A stretch of 64,000 nucleotides of DNA. Source: Diacronema lutheri. Taxonomy: Eukaryota > Haptophyta > Pavlovophyceae > Pavlovales > Pavlovaceae. Positions 52,786-63,291 of this stretch are shown here, piece by piece (position 1 is the stretch's first letter; the number at the start of each line of letters is the position of its first letter). The translations under genes were made by a program, and so were the position numbers. A model generated the notes under the pieces. That model ran no database searches, was not told the origin of the DNA, and saw only the letters and a list, made by a program, of their open reading frames with translations. The stretch is taken from the NCBI GenBank assembly GCA_019448385.1, contig JAGTXO010000004.1, positions 620,001 through 684,000 on the forward strand. Direction: 5' to 3'.

Positions 52786-53884
52786 TCAGTCCGTCATGAA
52801 AACGTTCTGCGTTGCAGGCTGCCTGACTTGCCGCGCGGCGACATCGAGCTCAGCGACCTCCGCGCCAGAGAGCGTGAAAGAGCACGCGCCGAGGTTCTCG
52901 TCGACCTGCGCGACGCTTCGGCAGCCGACGATGGGCACCGCGCCCTTGCACATGGCCCAGTTGAGCGCAATTTGCGCGGGCGATTTACCACGCGCGCGCG
53001 CCACCTCGTCCACGGTCTGCGTGAGCTCGCGCGCGCCGGCGAGCACCTGGCGAATCACGAGGCCGCGCGGGCCCTTGGGCAGTCGGTTGGCCGAGTACTT
53101 GCCCGACAGCGCGCCGAGCGCGAGCGGCGAGTAGGCGACGGGCTGAATGCGCAGCTCGCTGCACACAGCAAGCAGGCCGCTGTCGAGCGGCTGCGTCGAG
53201 AGCAAGCTGAGCTGCACCTGGTTGAGCACAATCGGCACGTGCCTCGCCTGCATGTACTCTGCGCAGAGCGCAAGCTGCTTGGGCCCAAAGTTGGAGAGGC
53301 CCACGGCCTTGCACAGCCCCAGGTCATAGCAGTCAGCGAGCCCCTCCCACAGCGGCCGCTCCTGCCACGGCTGGAAGCGCTGCGCGGACCAGTGCGCCTG
53401 CACCACCTCGATCTGCGCGAGGCCCATCCGCTCGAGGCTCGAGCAGCACGCGTCGACAAATGAGCGGCTCGTCAGCCGCCACGGGTAGACGGCGAGCTTG
53501 GTGCCAAAGCAGAGCGCGCGCGCTTCGCGCGGCCGCCGCTCAGCCAAGCTGCGTCGAAACTCGCCGAGCAGCACCTCTGCGCGGCCCTCGAGCGCTCCCG
53601 TGCCGTAGCTGTCGCCCGTGTCCCAAAATTTGACGCCGCCGCGCGTCGCGCGCTCAAATGCGGCGCGCAGCTCCGCATCCTGGCGCTGGTCGTACCCCCA
53701 AAGGAGCTTGTTGCCCTGTGCGTCATCATCGCAGGGCGCGCGCGCGACGCGTCGGCACAGCCACGCGGCGGCGCGACGCGCTGGCGGCGCTGCGGCGCAC
53801 CCACGACCACGTCCCGACGCCAAGGCGGCCGAGATTAAGCGGCGGTGCTGCCGAGAGCAAGAGGATGAGAAACACGTGATGCAT
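52786..53884 (-). CDS. Aldo/keto reductase, two exons
   Basis: An NADPH-dependent oxidoreductase of the AKR superfamily (pyridoxal reductase / plant chloroplast AKR-like). Exon 1 is 53884-53801 and exon 2 is 53715-52786, joined in phase 0 across an 85-nt GTGCG...CACAG intron; 337 residues. The splice restores LGVGTWSW-GNKLLWGYD, the family's start. The catalytic tetrad is visible: Asp and Tyr in FWDTGDSYGTG, Lys in FGTKLAVYP, His in VVQAHWS. GLSNFGP, QVQLSLLS, AYSPLALG and the cofactor end VPIVGCRSVAQVDENL follow. The first residues (MHHVFLILLLSAAPPLN) look like a signal sequence, so plastid or secretory targeting is possible. Substrate unknown. Confidence 0.9.
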
Positions 53885-54017
53885 CTCTCGTACGAGTTGC
53901 GACGCGACCGGCCCGCGCACAACGCTCCTCACCCCGCGGTGCTCGACATCGCCGACGCGAGCTACGGCCTCTCGCGCAGTCGGTGCGCCAGTCAAGCGGG
54001 ACAGTCACTGACCGGCT

Positions 54018-56306
54018 CTAGAAGAAGTCGTCGCCGAGCGCGGCCCGCGCGCGGGGGCTCGGGCTGGGGGTCGCCCGTCGCCCCGCCATCCGACCAAGGT
54101 CCGACGGCTCGCCGGCGTCCGCGTCGAGCCCACCCTGGCCCTCGGCCTCGTCGCCCTCGCTCGCGTCGATGCCGAGCCACCGGCACACGCGTTCGACGGT
54201 CGCGCTCGCCTCCATCGCCGAGCAGTCCGCGTGCGAGATTTCGGAGCGCATCACGTTGATCGGCATGTGCGCGCTGGACAGCGGCCCGTCTGCGCCGGCG
54301 CTCGCGCCAGCCTCAATCATCGCGATCGCGTAGACGGCGTCCGAGACGACGACGGTCTCGCGCCACATGAGCCGCGCGTGCGCCTGCGAGAGGCGGATGA
54401 GGCTCTCGAGCAGCCGGATCGTCGTGCGCGCAACGTGCCTATACTCAGCCTGGCGTTGCCGCTCAAAGTAGGCGGAGAGCACGCGCTCGGCCTGCGCGCT
54501 CATCACCGGCTCGATGCGCCGACGCGCGCACTCAAGGTAGGCACGCAGCGCCTTCTCGTCCCACACGTCGCCGCCCTCGGTCACCGCGCGCCCGTCGCGC
54601 CCGTCGCTGAGCGCGATCGGCGTGCACTCGGGCAGCTCGGGTTCGTCGGGCTGGGAGGGCCCGCCCACCGTGGTGGCGGCGGGGTGCGCACCGGCGCCGG
54701 GCGCGGCTGCCGCGACGCTCGCTGGCGTGTCCCTGCTGAGGATGAAGTCCGCGATCGTCGCGTCAAAGCCCGGCTCGCATTCGTCGCGCATGAGCAGGAT
54801 GATGTCAAAGCGCGAGAGCAGCGGCGAGGCGATGCCGCAATTGGCGCCCAGGTCGAACGCGGCTTCGGGCCGCTTGCATTTTGGGTTGGTCGCGGCAAAT
54901 ATCGTCGTTCTGGTGCGCAGCTTGCACACGAGCCCCGCCTTTGCGACGGAGAGGGTCTGCTGCTCCATCGCCTCGTGGATGGTCGTCCTGTCCGCCTCCT
55001 TCATCGTCTCGAACTCGTCGATGCAGCATACGCCGCCGTCGGCGAGGACGAGCGCGCCCGCGTCGAGCGACCACTCGCCTGTCGCGTCCTTGGTCGCCGT
55101 GACCGTGAGGCCCGCGCTTGTCGAGCCGATGCCCGTCGTCATGACCGAGCGCGCGGAGAGCGCGGCCGCGAATGCGAGCGCCTGTGACTTGCCCGTGCCC
55201 GGGTCGCCGATCAGAAGCAGGTGCGACTCGCCGCGCACGCGCTGGCCCGTCGGGTCAACGCGCGTCACGCCGCCGAGCAGCGTGAGCATCAGCGCGAGCT
55301 TGAGGATGAAGAGGCCGCGCAACTCGGGGCAGACCGCACGCAGCAGCAGGTCGCGCGCGCGGAAGCGCCCATACCCACGCCCGTGCCGGCGCCAGAACGC
55401 GTCGAACTGGGCGCACGCGTGCTCCGTCACCAGGCCCGCGCCGATGAGCTGGTTGCACACCGTCACGTGATTGGCGCGCATCACGAGCTCCACGTCGAGC
55501 CGCGCGTCCGCGCGCACCGGTCGCCAGCGGCGGAGCATCACGCCGGTCACGATCACGTCGTCGCCCGGCTTGGCCGAGTCGACGAGGTCGTTGTCGAGCA
55601 CGACGGTGATCGAGCGCGGAATCGAGCCAACGTCGAGCTTTTGCACCTGCTCCTGCACGCGCAGCTCCTGGTAGTCGCGGCACACCTCTGTGCCCTCCAC
55701 GTCGACAAACTTTGCACTCGTGCACGCGCGCGCACCCGCCTCGCTGCCGCACTCGGTCGGCATCACCATCTCGTTGCGGCGCTCGAGCTCGGCGCGCACG
55801 CGGTGGATGGCGCCGCATTTGGCGCACGCGACCTTGCGCTCAAAGTGTAGCATCCGCACCGCCGCCGCGCGCGTCACGGTGCCGGTGATGCACAGCAGCT
55901 GGCCGACATCCTCCGTCCGGATGCACGAGATCGTGCCCTTCTGCAACAGCGCCGTGCGCGGCACGCTGTGCACGCGCGCGTGCGCAAAAGGCTTCTGCGC
56001 CATCGAGTAAATGATCGTGTCTCCCACCTGCTCCAGCGCCTCCATCATTTCAGACTGGTAGTCGTTGATCGCGTCGTCGAAGAACTGGAGCGTGCGCTCG
56101 GGCTGGATCGCGAGCAAGTTGCCGAGCAGCGGGCTGTACGCGTACAGGTCGAGCATGTCGATCTCGACCTGAAAGTGCCGCTCAACCGCAACGTCGAGCA
56201 GCAATGCTTCGATCTCGCCTGCGCAATGCTTCCTCAGGAAGCCCTTGAAAAGCTCCTGTACGCTCGCGCTTAGATACTCGCCCTCGTGCACGACCTCGAG
56301 CACCAT
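54018..56306 (-). CDS. MCM9: MCM9-type replication/repair helicase subunit
   Basis: An AAA+ MCM helicase. ATG 56306 was chosen because MVLEVVHEGEYLSASVQELF begins the MCM N-terminal domain; sequence upstream in the same frame is not MCM-like. It is 762 residues with no intron. The N-domain has a zinc motif (CAKCG ... CGSEAGARAC). Walker A is GDPGTGKS; TTGIGSTSAGLTVTATKD is the signature that favours MCM9 (and MCM8) over MCM2-7. Walker B is CCIDEF, sensor ATNPK, arginine finger SPLLSRFD. The lid continues to ARLMWRETVVVSDAVYA. The C-terminus is a short acidic tail, much shorter than the long extension of vertebrate MCM9. With MCM8 it acts in homologous recombination. Confidence 0.88.
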   Translation of the reverse strand: MVLEVVHEGEYLSASVQELFKGFLRKHCAGEIEALLLDVAVERHFQVEIDMLDLYAYSPLLGNLLAIQPERTLQFFDDAINDYQSEMMEALEQVGDTIIYSMAQKPFAHARVHSVPRTALLQKGTISCIRTEDVGQLLCITGTVTRAAAVRMLHFERKVACAKCGAIHRVRAELERRNEMVMPTECGSEAGARACTSAKFVDVEGTEVCRDYQELRVQEQVQKLDVGSIPRSITVVLDNDLVDSAKPGDDVIVTGVMLRRWRPVRADARLDVELVMRANHVTVCNQLIGAGLVTEHACAQFDAFWRRHGRGYGRFRARDLLLRAVCPELRGLFILKLALMLTLLGGVTRVDPTGQRVRGESHLLLIGDPGTGKSQALAFAAALSARSVMTTGIGSTSAGLTVTATKDATGEWSLDAGALVLADGGVCCIDEFETMKEADRTTIHEAMEQQTLSVAKAGLVCKLRTRTTIFAATNPKCKRPEAAFDLGANCGIASPLLSRFDIILLMRDECEPGFDATIADFILSRDTPASVAAAAPGAGAHPAATTVGGPSQPDEPELPECTPIALSDGRDGRAVTEGGDVWDEKALRAYLECARRRIEPVMSAQAERVLSAYFERQRQAEYRHVARTTIRLLESLIRLSQAHARLMWRETVVVSDAVYAIAMIEAGASAGADGPLSSAHMPINVMRSEISHADCSAMEASATVERVCRWLGIDASEGDEAEGQGGLDADAGEPSDLGRMAGRRATPSPSPRARAALGDDFF

Positions 56307-56534
56307 CGCTGGGCGGGAAAAGAACTCATTTTTCGAATGTTCGTTTTTCTTAAAAGCGTCGCGGAGTGTACGACAGTACGAGGGCCTGGCTGTGACTGGG
56401 CGCTGTCGCTGCAGCACGGGAATGAGAGAGCCGGCATCAAGAGGGTCTATGCCCGCCAAGATGCGATAGTCCTGGTTGCCCAGGACGTGATGGGCGCCTC
56501 CGACTGCGAGCGCAAGCGCGAGCACCACTGTGTC

Positions 56535-57529
56535 CTAGCAGCAGCCGCCGCCTTCGCTCGTCTTGTTGGTCCTTCCAAGGTTCACCTTGTCCTTGGGCCC
56601 GTCCGACGGCATCGCCTGGCTCTCCATGCGGTTCTTGATCTCCGTCGCCTGCACGGCGGCGCCGGGCCGTTGGGCGCGCGCGCGTGCGCCAGTGCGGTGC
56701 GCAGCTGTGAGCAGCCGCTGCAGGTGGCAGCTGGCACGTCGCGAGGCCCAGCAGCCCGAAGCGTGCACGCGCGCACCATGGTGAGAAACGCCGTCTCGAC
56801 GTTGTTCGCCGTCTTGGACGAGGCCTCGAGGAAGGGCATGCGGTTCTTGTCCGCAAACTCCTTGGCCACCTCAAAGCGCACCTGCCGCGCCTCGCCAATC
56901 GCCAGGTCCGACTTGTTGCCAACGAGCAGCTTGGACACGTTCTCGCGAGCGTACTTGTTGATCTCCACAAGCCACTGCGCGGCGCGCGCGAGTGCGCGGC
57001 GAGTTTGCGGCTCGGCTCAGCGCGCAAGCGGCCGGGCGGTACGCCGGCCCCGCATTCGCGCGCGCACGTCGTTCACGCTGTTGAAAGAGTGCTGGTTGGT
57101 CACGTCGTAGACGACAATGATGCCGTGCGCGCCGCGGTAATAGGTGCTGCTGATCGTGCGGAAGCGCTCCTGCCCAGCCGTGTCCCAGATCTGCAGCTTG
57201 ATCGTTTTGCCATCGAGCTCGATCGTGCGGATCTTAAAGTCGACGCCGATCGTGGAGATGTACGAATCCATCCACGTGTCGTCGGCAAAGCGCAGGAGCA
57301 AGCACGACTTGCCCACGCCCGAATCCCCGATCAGCACGAGGATGAACAGGTAGTCATAGTCCGGCTGCGCGGGGAGACGGCGCGCGCGAGAGCTCCGCCG
57401 GCCAATCAGAGCGCGGTTTCGAGGCGCAGCGGGGCTGGCGCGGCATGGGCGCAAACACCGCGCGGCAAGCTCTGCGCGCTCGGCCGCTCGCCGCCGCCGT
57501 CGGCTTCTGTGCCCGCAGCGCACCTTCAT
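56535..57529 (-). CDS. RAB1: Rab1/Ypt1 small GTPase, four exons
   Basis: The ER-to-Golgi transport GTPase. Exons are 57529-57524 (two codons only), 57364-57068, 56974-56777 and 56648-56535; all introns are phase 0 and begin GTGCG. The result is 204 residues, the standard Rab1 length. The first splice gives MK-PDYDYLF, matching MNPEYDYLF of Rab1. G boxes: GDSGVGKS, effector region [39 protein letters not shown]. The C-terminus is SEGGGCC, for double prenylation. Joins are [13 protein letters not shown] and [12 protein letters not shown]. Introns are 159, 93 and 128 nt. It lies tandem with MCM9, 228 bp before its start. Confidence 0.96.
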
Positions 57530-57730
57530 CGGGCGAGCGCCCGAATCCAGAAGCCGAGGCGGCGCCGCTAGGCAGCGGGCGCACTGGTGAGCGCTGTACA
57601 AACTTTTAAAAACTTCACTTGAACTTTCAGGTCCGAGACCTCCGGAGCTCGGCTCGGCTCGGCTCACCAGTCACCACGCGCCCAAGCCTCCCAGGTCCGA
57701 GACCGAGTCGGCAGCTCGGCTCGGCTCGGC
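57530..57730. repeat. Imperfect direct repeat in the Rab1 5' region
   Basis: AGGTCCGAGACC followed by AGCTCGGCTCGGCTCGGCTCACCA occurs twice (about 57629-57668 and 57691-57740), the second copy running into the 3' end of the TPR-DnaJ gene. It may lie in the Rab1 promoter. Confidence 0.6.
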
Positions 57731-58203
57731 TCACCACGCGCTGCGCGGGCGCGCGGGCGGCGCGTCGTACGTGAGTTCGTACCGGCGCCGCTTGTCGGCA
57801 TCGCCCAGGATGTCGTACGCGCACTGCACCTGCACAAACGTTTCGCTGCTACCGTTGTTCTTGTCTGCGCGTGCACGCGGCGGCGGCACGGCGGCGCGGC
57901 GGCGGCGCGCGCCGCGGGCTGGAGTGTAAGCGTGCGGGCGCACGTGCGGCCGCTCGCGGTGCGCGCGATGCGCACGGCGGGTCGCACCGGGGTGGTATTT
58001 CAACGCGAGCTTGCGGTAGGCCTTCCTGATCTCCTCCGCCGACGCGCTGCGCGAGACGCCGAGCGTGCTGTAGTGGTCGGGCTGCGGCTTTGTGCGGCTC
58101 GCGCCGCGCGCCTGATCGCGCGACTCATTGTACGCATGCCGCCAACGCGAGTAGTGCTGCGAGCCGCCACCAGCGTACTGTTGCTGCTGTTGCTGTTGCT
58201 GCC

Positions 58204-58242
<39 letters not shown>

Positions 58243-59407
58243 GCTGCCGCTCGCGCTCGGTGCGCTCGCGCTCCCTCGCAAGCCGGTTGATCGCGTCGTG
58301 CGCCGCCGCACGCACATCGGTGGCGCCGCGCGCGAGCGCGTGCTCGAGGTCCGTGCGTGCGGCGGAATACTGCCGCCTCTCGACGAGCAGCTCGGCGCGG
58401 CGCAAAAAGGCCTTGGCGTAGCGCGGGTCGCGGCGGATCGCCTCGCCCAAGTCGTGCAGCGCGCGCTCATCGAAACCGGCTCGCCGGCTCGCGGCAGCTC
58501 GGTTTGTCAACAGCACCGCGCACGCGCGTGCGTGCGACGGGTCGACGCGCAGCCCGTCGGAGTAGGCGCCGATCGCGCCGGCCCACTGCCCCGTCCGGTA
58601 CAGCTCGTTGCCGCGCGCGCGCAGCGCGAAGAGCGAGCTTGCGCGCGCGAGCAGCTCGGCTGCGCCGGCCGGCCGCAGGCTCGCGAACGCGGCTGGCACG
58701 CGCGCGAGCGCAGCGCCGCCGTCGGCGAGCAGCCGCGTGAGGTTCGCGGAGGCCTCGTCGAACTGCATGTCGTCGTAGAGCGTGCGCGCACATTTGAGCT
58801 GCCAGCCGGCCGCGTCATCGCGCGACGTCGCGGTAGCCGCCGCGTGCGCCGCGCACTCGACGGCCGCCTTCACGTCGCCCGCGCGCGCGAGCGCATCGCA
58901 CTTGATCAGCCGTGCGCGCGTCGCGTGCGGGCAGATGGCGAGCACGCGTTCGAGGTCGAGCACCGCCGTCTGCGCGCGGTCTGCGCGGAGCAGCCGCTCC
59001 GCCGACGCCAACGCTTCCTCCGCCTCGGTCGCCTGGCGGAGGCCGGCGAGCGCGCGGTCGCTGTTCTCCCGCGCGGCAGCCGAGCCGCTGCCGCCCATCC
59101 AGCGCAGCCGCTCGTAAAGCAGCCGGCAGGGCGGCAGCTCGCCCGAGAGCAGCTCGACCTGCGCCGCGCGCGCGACCGCTTTCCCGTAGGTCGGCTCGAG
59201 AAGGAGGGACTCGGCGCACGCGGCGCGCGCGTCGGCAACGCGGCCGAGCTTGATCAACGCGGCGGCGCGGTTGCAGTGGAGCTGCGCCGACTTTGGCAGC
59301 AGCGCGAGCGCGCGCTCATACTCGCGCAGCGCGCCCGCAAAGTCGGCGGTGCCGTACCGGTCGTTGCCGCGCCGCTGGTGCTCCTCCGCGCGCACCCGCT
59401 CGTCGTG

Positions 59408-59438
<31 letters not shown>

Positions 59439-60925
59439 GCGAGCGCGGGCATGGCCGCGCCACCGCCAGCGGCCGGCTGCTGCGTGTTGTTCGCCGCGCT
59501 TGTGATGTCCTGCATCGGCGGCGGCGGCGGCGGCACCTGCGCGCTCGGCGCGCGCGCGCGCGCGGGCTGCGCAGACGGCGCGCCGACGGGCTCCCAGTCC
59601 ATGCTGCTCGTGCCCTCGGGGCTGCACCTGGCGCCGTCACACTCGCCGAGCGGCGTGGCCGAGCGCGCGGCGGAGAAGGCAGAGGGCCGCGCCGAGCTGG
59701 CCGCCGTCTCGCCGCAGGCGCACGGCGCGCCGTCGCGAGCCGCCGCTGGACGCTGGCTCGCTCGGCCGCGCAGCGGCTTGCTGCGCGCGTTGCGCCCGCG
59801 CGGGCTCGGCACGGCTGCTCCTGGGTGGAACCCGACGCCCGCGCCGTCGGCGGGCTGCGGCTGCGCCTGCTGCGACAGCGGGAGCTGCTGCGCCTGGGCG
59901 CCGCTCGCCCATCCCGGCTGCGCGCCCGCGCCCGCGCCCGAGGCCGCGGCGGCCGCGGCGGCCGCGGCGGCCGCGGCGGCCGCGGCGACCGCCGCCGTCC
60001 TGGCCTCGGTCTCAGCCGCGTTTGGGGCCACCGCCCCCGCCGCCGCGGCGGCTGCGGTCGTGATCGCGGCCGCGGCGGCCATGGCCTCCGCGCGCAGCGC
60101 AAGTTGGTCAAGCCCGCGCGAGATCTCCGACACGTCGGAGATCTCCGCATCCCCGCCGGTGCCACGCGCGCGGCCGGCTCGCGCGGCGTCGTGCGGCGCG
60201 GCTGCGCTCGCCGTGCCCGCGCCGCAGCCGAGCGGCGCACCCGGGGCGCGTGGCGCGCCAAAGCCCGCAGCGCTCACGCCGGCGTCGTGGCATGCGCCGT
60301 GCGCTCCGGCCGGCCGGAGGCCGGGTGGCACGAGATTCAGCTGCTCGAAGAGCGCCCGCCCGTTGCCGGCCAGCCTGGCCGCGACCGCCGACAACGCCGC
60401 CGCGGCCCCCGGCGCGTCCTTTGGGGCGGCCGCCCCGGCCGGCGCGCTGGGCGTGTGGGCAGACGTGGGCGAACTGCCGGTGGAGGCCGAACCGCGCACA
60501 CCTCGCCCCGAGCGCGCTTTGCCTGCGCGCGTCGGCGAGCGCGCCGTCAACGTGTCCTCGGCGCCGATCGTGAAGACGGCCGCGGCGGGTGGGACCCACG
60601 GCGCGCTCGCGGGCCGCAGACTCTCTGCGAACTGAGCGCCCGCGCCAATACCAACGGCCGCTACGCTCGGCACGTGCACAGCGACGGACGGGGCGGCGCC
60701 TGCGCACCACGCGGGCGCCGCTTGCGGCAGCACACCCGCTCCCGCTGCCTGCGCCGCGCCGTGCGCGTGCGCGCGTGTGCTCTCGGCCGCGTACGCGCCG
60801 GTGCGCTCGGCCGTCACTGGCGTCTGCGCGCGCGCTCGCGCGCGCGTCGGCTTGGCGCCGCGGGTTGTGCCGTCGACCTCCGCCTTTCCCGGCGTGAACA
60901 GCGGCGCGTCGCGCGCGACGAACAT
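57731..60925 (-). CDS. TPR-DnaJ co-chaperone (DNAJC7-like) with a long low-complexity N-terminus, two exons
   Basis: ATG 60925. The first about 480 residues are low-complexity (Ala, Gly, Pro, Gln) with no domain. TPR units follow from about 59410 to 58290: RRGNDRYGTADFAGALREYE, LHCNRAAALIKLGR, RGNELYRTGQWAGAIGAYSD, LTNRAAASRRAGF, AFLRRAELLVERRQYS. A poly-Gln tract (CAG repeats, about 58180-58240) then leads to a C-terminal J domain ([33 protein letters not shown]...YDILGD). The HPD motif is assembled by splicing: the 123-nt intron (57987-57865) starts GTGCG, ends GCGCAG, and splits the Asp codon; it is stop-free and in frame. Spliced length is 1,023 residues. As in DNAJC7, it should bind Hsp70/Hsp90 tails and stimulate Hsp70. 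Confidence 0.87.
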
Positions 60926-61054
60926 CGCTCGCCGGCGGTTTCGAAATTGAAATCGGAGGGCGACCTCACATCAGTGCACAGTCAAAAAAACAGGGTCGAC
61001 GCCCTGATTTCGGCCTGATGTTGCGTGCGCCCTTTCGCTCGCTCCCTCCGTCAC

Positions 61055-61111
61055 GCCTCGGCCCCGTGCGCGCCCCTCCTGCTGACCCCCGCCTGTAAGC
61101 GTCGTTAGTAT
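61055..61111 (+). repeat. Diverged repeat shared with 10866-10923
   Basis: Ends in GCGTCGTTAGTAT (61099-61111), as the copies in the foldback block do, with a similar C-rich lead including TGACCCC. It lies in the 268-bp spacer between the TPR-DnaJ and AFG1 genes. Confidence 0.45.
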
Positions 61112-61193
61112 TCATCAGGGTGACGGACCCAGAAGGGCGTCGACCGCTCTGGTGCGGTCTGTGCGATGTCAGAGGAGCACTCGCGCGCGCGCC

Positions 61194-63267
61194 TCACGCG
61201 CCGCTCAACTCCGTCGTGCGCGCGCCGTGCGCCACTGCTGGCCGCGACGCGCCTGCTACCCTCGCGCGCGCCGCGCGCGCGTACGGCTCGGACTGCATCT
61301 CGAGCAGCCGCGAGAGTGCGCGCCGGAACGCGAAGCGCTCGTCGGCGCCTGTAAATTTTGCGTCACTCCCGAGCGCCTTGCGGTTGTCCGCGGACACGCG
61401 CGCGGGCGCGGGCGTCGAATCGACCGGCGCGTTCGTATTGCCTACGAGCGTGCCCAGCTCGTCCGACTTGCCGCCCTCCGCCTCGAACTCGAGGCCCTCG
61501 AGGTCGATCCCGCCGCCCTCTGCCGCAAAGTCAAACAGCTCGCGCAGAGGCGCCTCCGCCGAGCAGATGAGACTGGAGCCGAGCGGGCGCGCGCGGGACG
61601 GGGTACGCGCCGGCGCAGCGCGCGCGCGCTGAGCGGGTGGGCGCCGCACGCACGCGCAACCTGAGCGCGCGCGCGCCGTACCGCGAGTTTGCATTGTACA
61701 GGCAATCGACCATTGTGATGAAGCGGCGCGCGTGGTCGCGCCGGTCCGCCGAGAGGCGCGGCACGCCCGAGAGCACGACGGTGTGGAATCCATCCGCGAG
61801 CGCGACATAGTCGGCGGCGCCGAGCGGCTCCTCGCACAGCTGCGCGAACGAGAAGCGCGCCACGCCCGCGCGCTGCGCCGGCACGCGCAGCTGCCGGCCA
61901 AAGACGACGGGCAGCTCGCGCGGCTCGCCAGCGCCGCCCGCGAGCGCCTCGAAGGTGGCCTCGAGCCGCGCGTCAACGTCCGCGCTGAGCGGGTGGAGGA
62001 AGGGGCTCGCACAGTCGGTGGCGCGCGTGCCACTCGCGAGCTGCTCGCGGTAGTCGCCCGCGGTCGAGGCGAGGCGGAGCGGTGAGCACGCAGCCCGCAG
62101 CACCGCCGAGAAGGCCGCCTGCGGGTGGCGCTCATGCTGCGTGCTCGCGCCGAGCTCCTCGAGCGACCGGTTGCACGTCGCCACGATCACCCAGCCGGCG
62201 TCGACGAGCCTGCGCAGCACGCCCGTCACGATGCTCGCGTCCGCAACGTCCATCATCTGCACCTCGTCAAAGCACAGCAGACCGGGCGCCATGCTCCGCC
62301 CGACCGCCTCGAGCGCGAGCGGCACGCTGCCCGCCGCACGCGGCTCGCCCGCGCCCATCGCGCCAAGCCCGCCCTCGCTGATGTCGCGCGCGAGCTCGGC
62401 GATGAGCTCGCTCGTCGCGTCGGTGCGCGCGCGCGGCGGCTCGCGCATCAGCTGCTCGACCAGCTCGCCAAGCACGTGCCACCGGTGCGCCGGCCCGCCG
62501 GCCGGCTCGTCCTCGGCGCGCGGCGCGTACGCCGGCCGCTCGCACGCGGCGGCGCTGTGCCGGTGGAGGCGCGAGCTCACCTCGAGCATGAATGCGTTAT
62601 AGTGGACGCGGCGCAGGCACGGAACCGCCGCCGACTCCTTCACCGCGTCAAAGAAGAGGTCGAGCACGAGCGTCTTGCCCACGCCCACCTCGCCGTGGAG
62701 GAACACGCCGCGCGGCGGCGGCGGCGCGGGCGGAGGAGGCGGCGGAGGCGGTCGCCGCACCGCGCGTGACGGCGGGGTGGCTGGCGAGGGTGATAAGTCT
62801 GAGCTGGCGTCTGCGTGCATCTCGTCAAGCGCCGCCTTGCCAAGCCCCGAGCGCCAAAATGGGTGCTCGCGCTCCGCCGCTGTCAGGGCGGCGTCCGCGC
62901 GGCGCGCGGGCGGCGCGGGCGGCGCGGGCGGCGCGGCGCGCTTTGCTGCCAGCCAAGCGCTTAGGCGCTGGGCGAGCTCGCGCGCGGCCGCGAGCGGCTG
63001 TCTGCGACGAGCCGCCTCCTCCTCGGCTGCCTCGCGCTCCGCCCTCTCCCTTTCCGCACGCCACCGCTCGAGCTGCTGAGACCAGCGCGAGAGAGCTGAG
63101 CCGTACGCGCGCAGCTCGTCGTGCAGCGCATCGAGCTGCCGCAAAGCCGCGCGCTGCGCGTCGTCGGCGATGAGGCCAGCGCGCGCCTCGTACTTTGCGA
63201 GCGCGCGCGCCGGCGGTCCGATGCTCCGATGCGCTCCGTTCAGTCCCCTCACGATCTTCGTCGCCAT
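61194..63267 (-). CDS. AFG1: AFG1-family mitochondrial AAA-type ATPase, two exons
   Basis: Afg1/LACE1 proteins act in mitochondrial inner-membrane protein quality control. Exons are 63267-61682 and 61572-61194; the 109-nt intron starts GTACGG and ends CCAG, and the join reads NS-R-LICSAEAPLRELF, as in the family. It is 654 residues. The N-terminal family motif is ALAKYEARAGLIADDAQRA, then a charged helix. Walker A is GEVGVGKT, with LVLDLFFDAV. Walker B is LLCFDEVQMMDVADASI; sensor is ATCNRSLEELG. FGRQLRVP, FAQLCEEPLGAADYVAL and HTVVLSGVPRLSADRRDHARRFI follow. A Pro-rich run precedes Walker A. No clear mitochondrial presequence precedes the ATG, though the start is basic. It is head to head with the gene at 63292. 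Confidence 0.92.
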
Positions 63268-63291
63268 CCTGGATCCGTTGCGCAAGTGAAA
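63268..63291. promoter_or_regulatory. 24-bp gap between divergent start codons
   Basis: AFG1 (minus, 63267) and the membrane-protein gene (plus, 63292) are separated by 24 bp, so at least one transcript must start inside the other gene or have almost no leader. Alternatively one of the two starts is wrong. Confidence 0.5.

Noticed and set aside
58180-58240. Poly-Gln tract as a separate feature of interest
   Set aside because: A CAG repeat within the low-complexity linker of the TPR-DnaJ gene; short and ordinary for such proteins.
57932-61018. A plus-strand open frame of about 1,000 codons
   Set aside because: Antisense to the TPR-DnaJ gene, whose TPR and J-domain motifs are clear on the minus strand.
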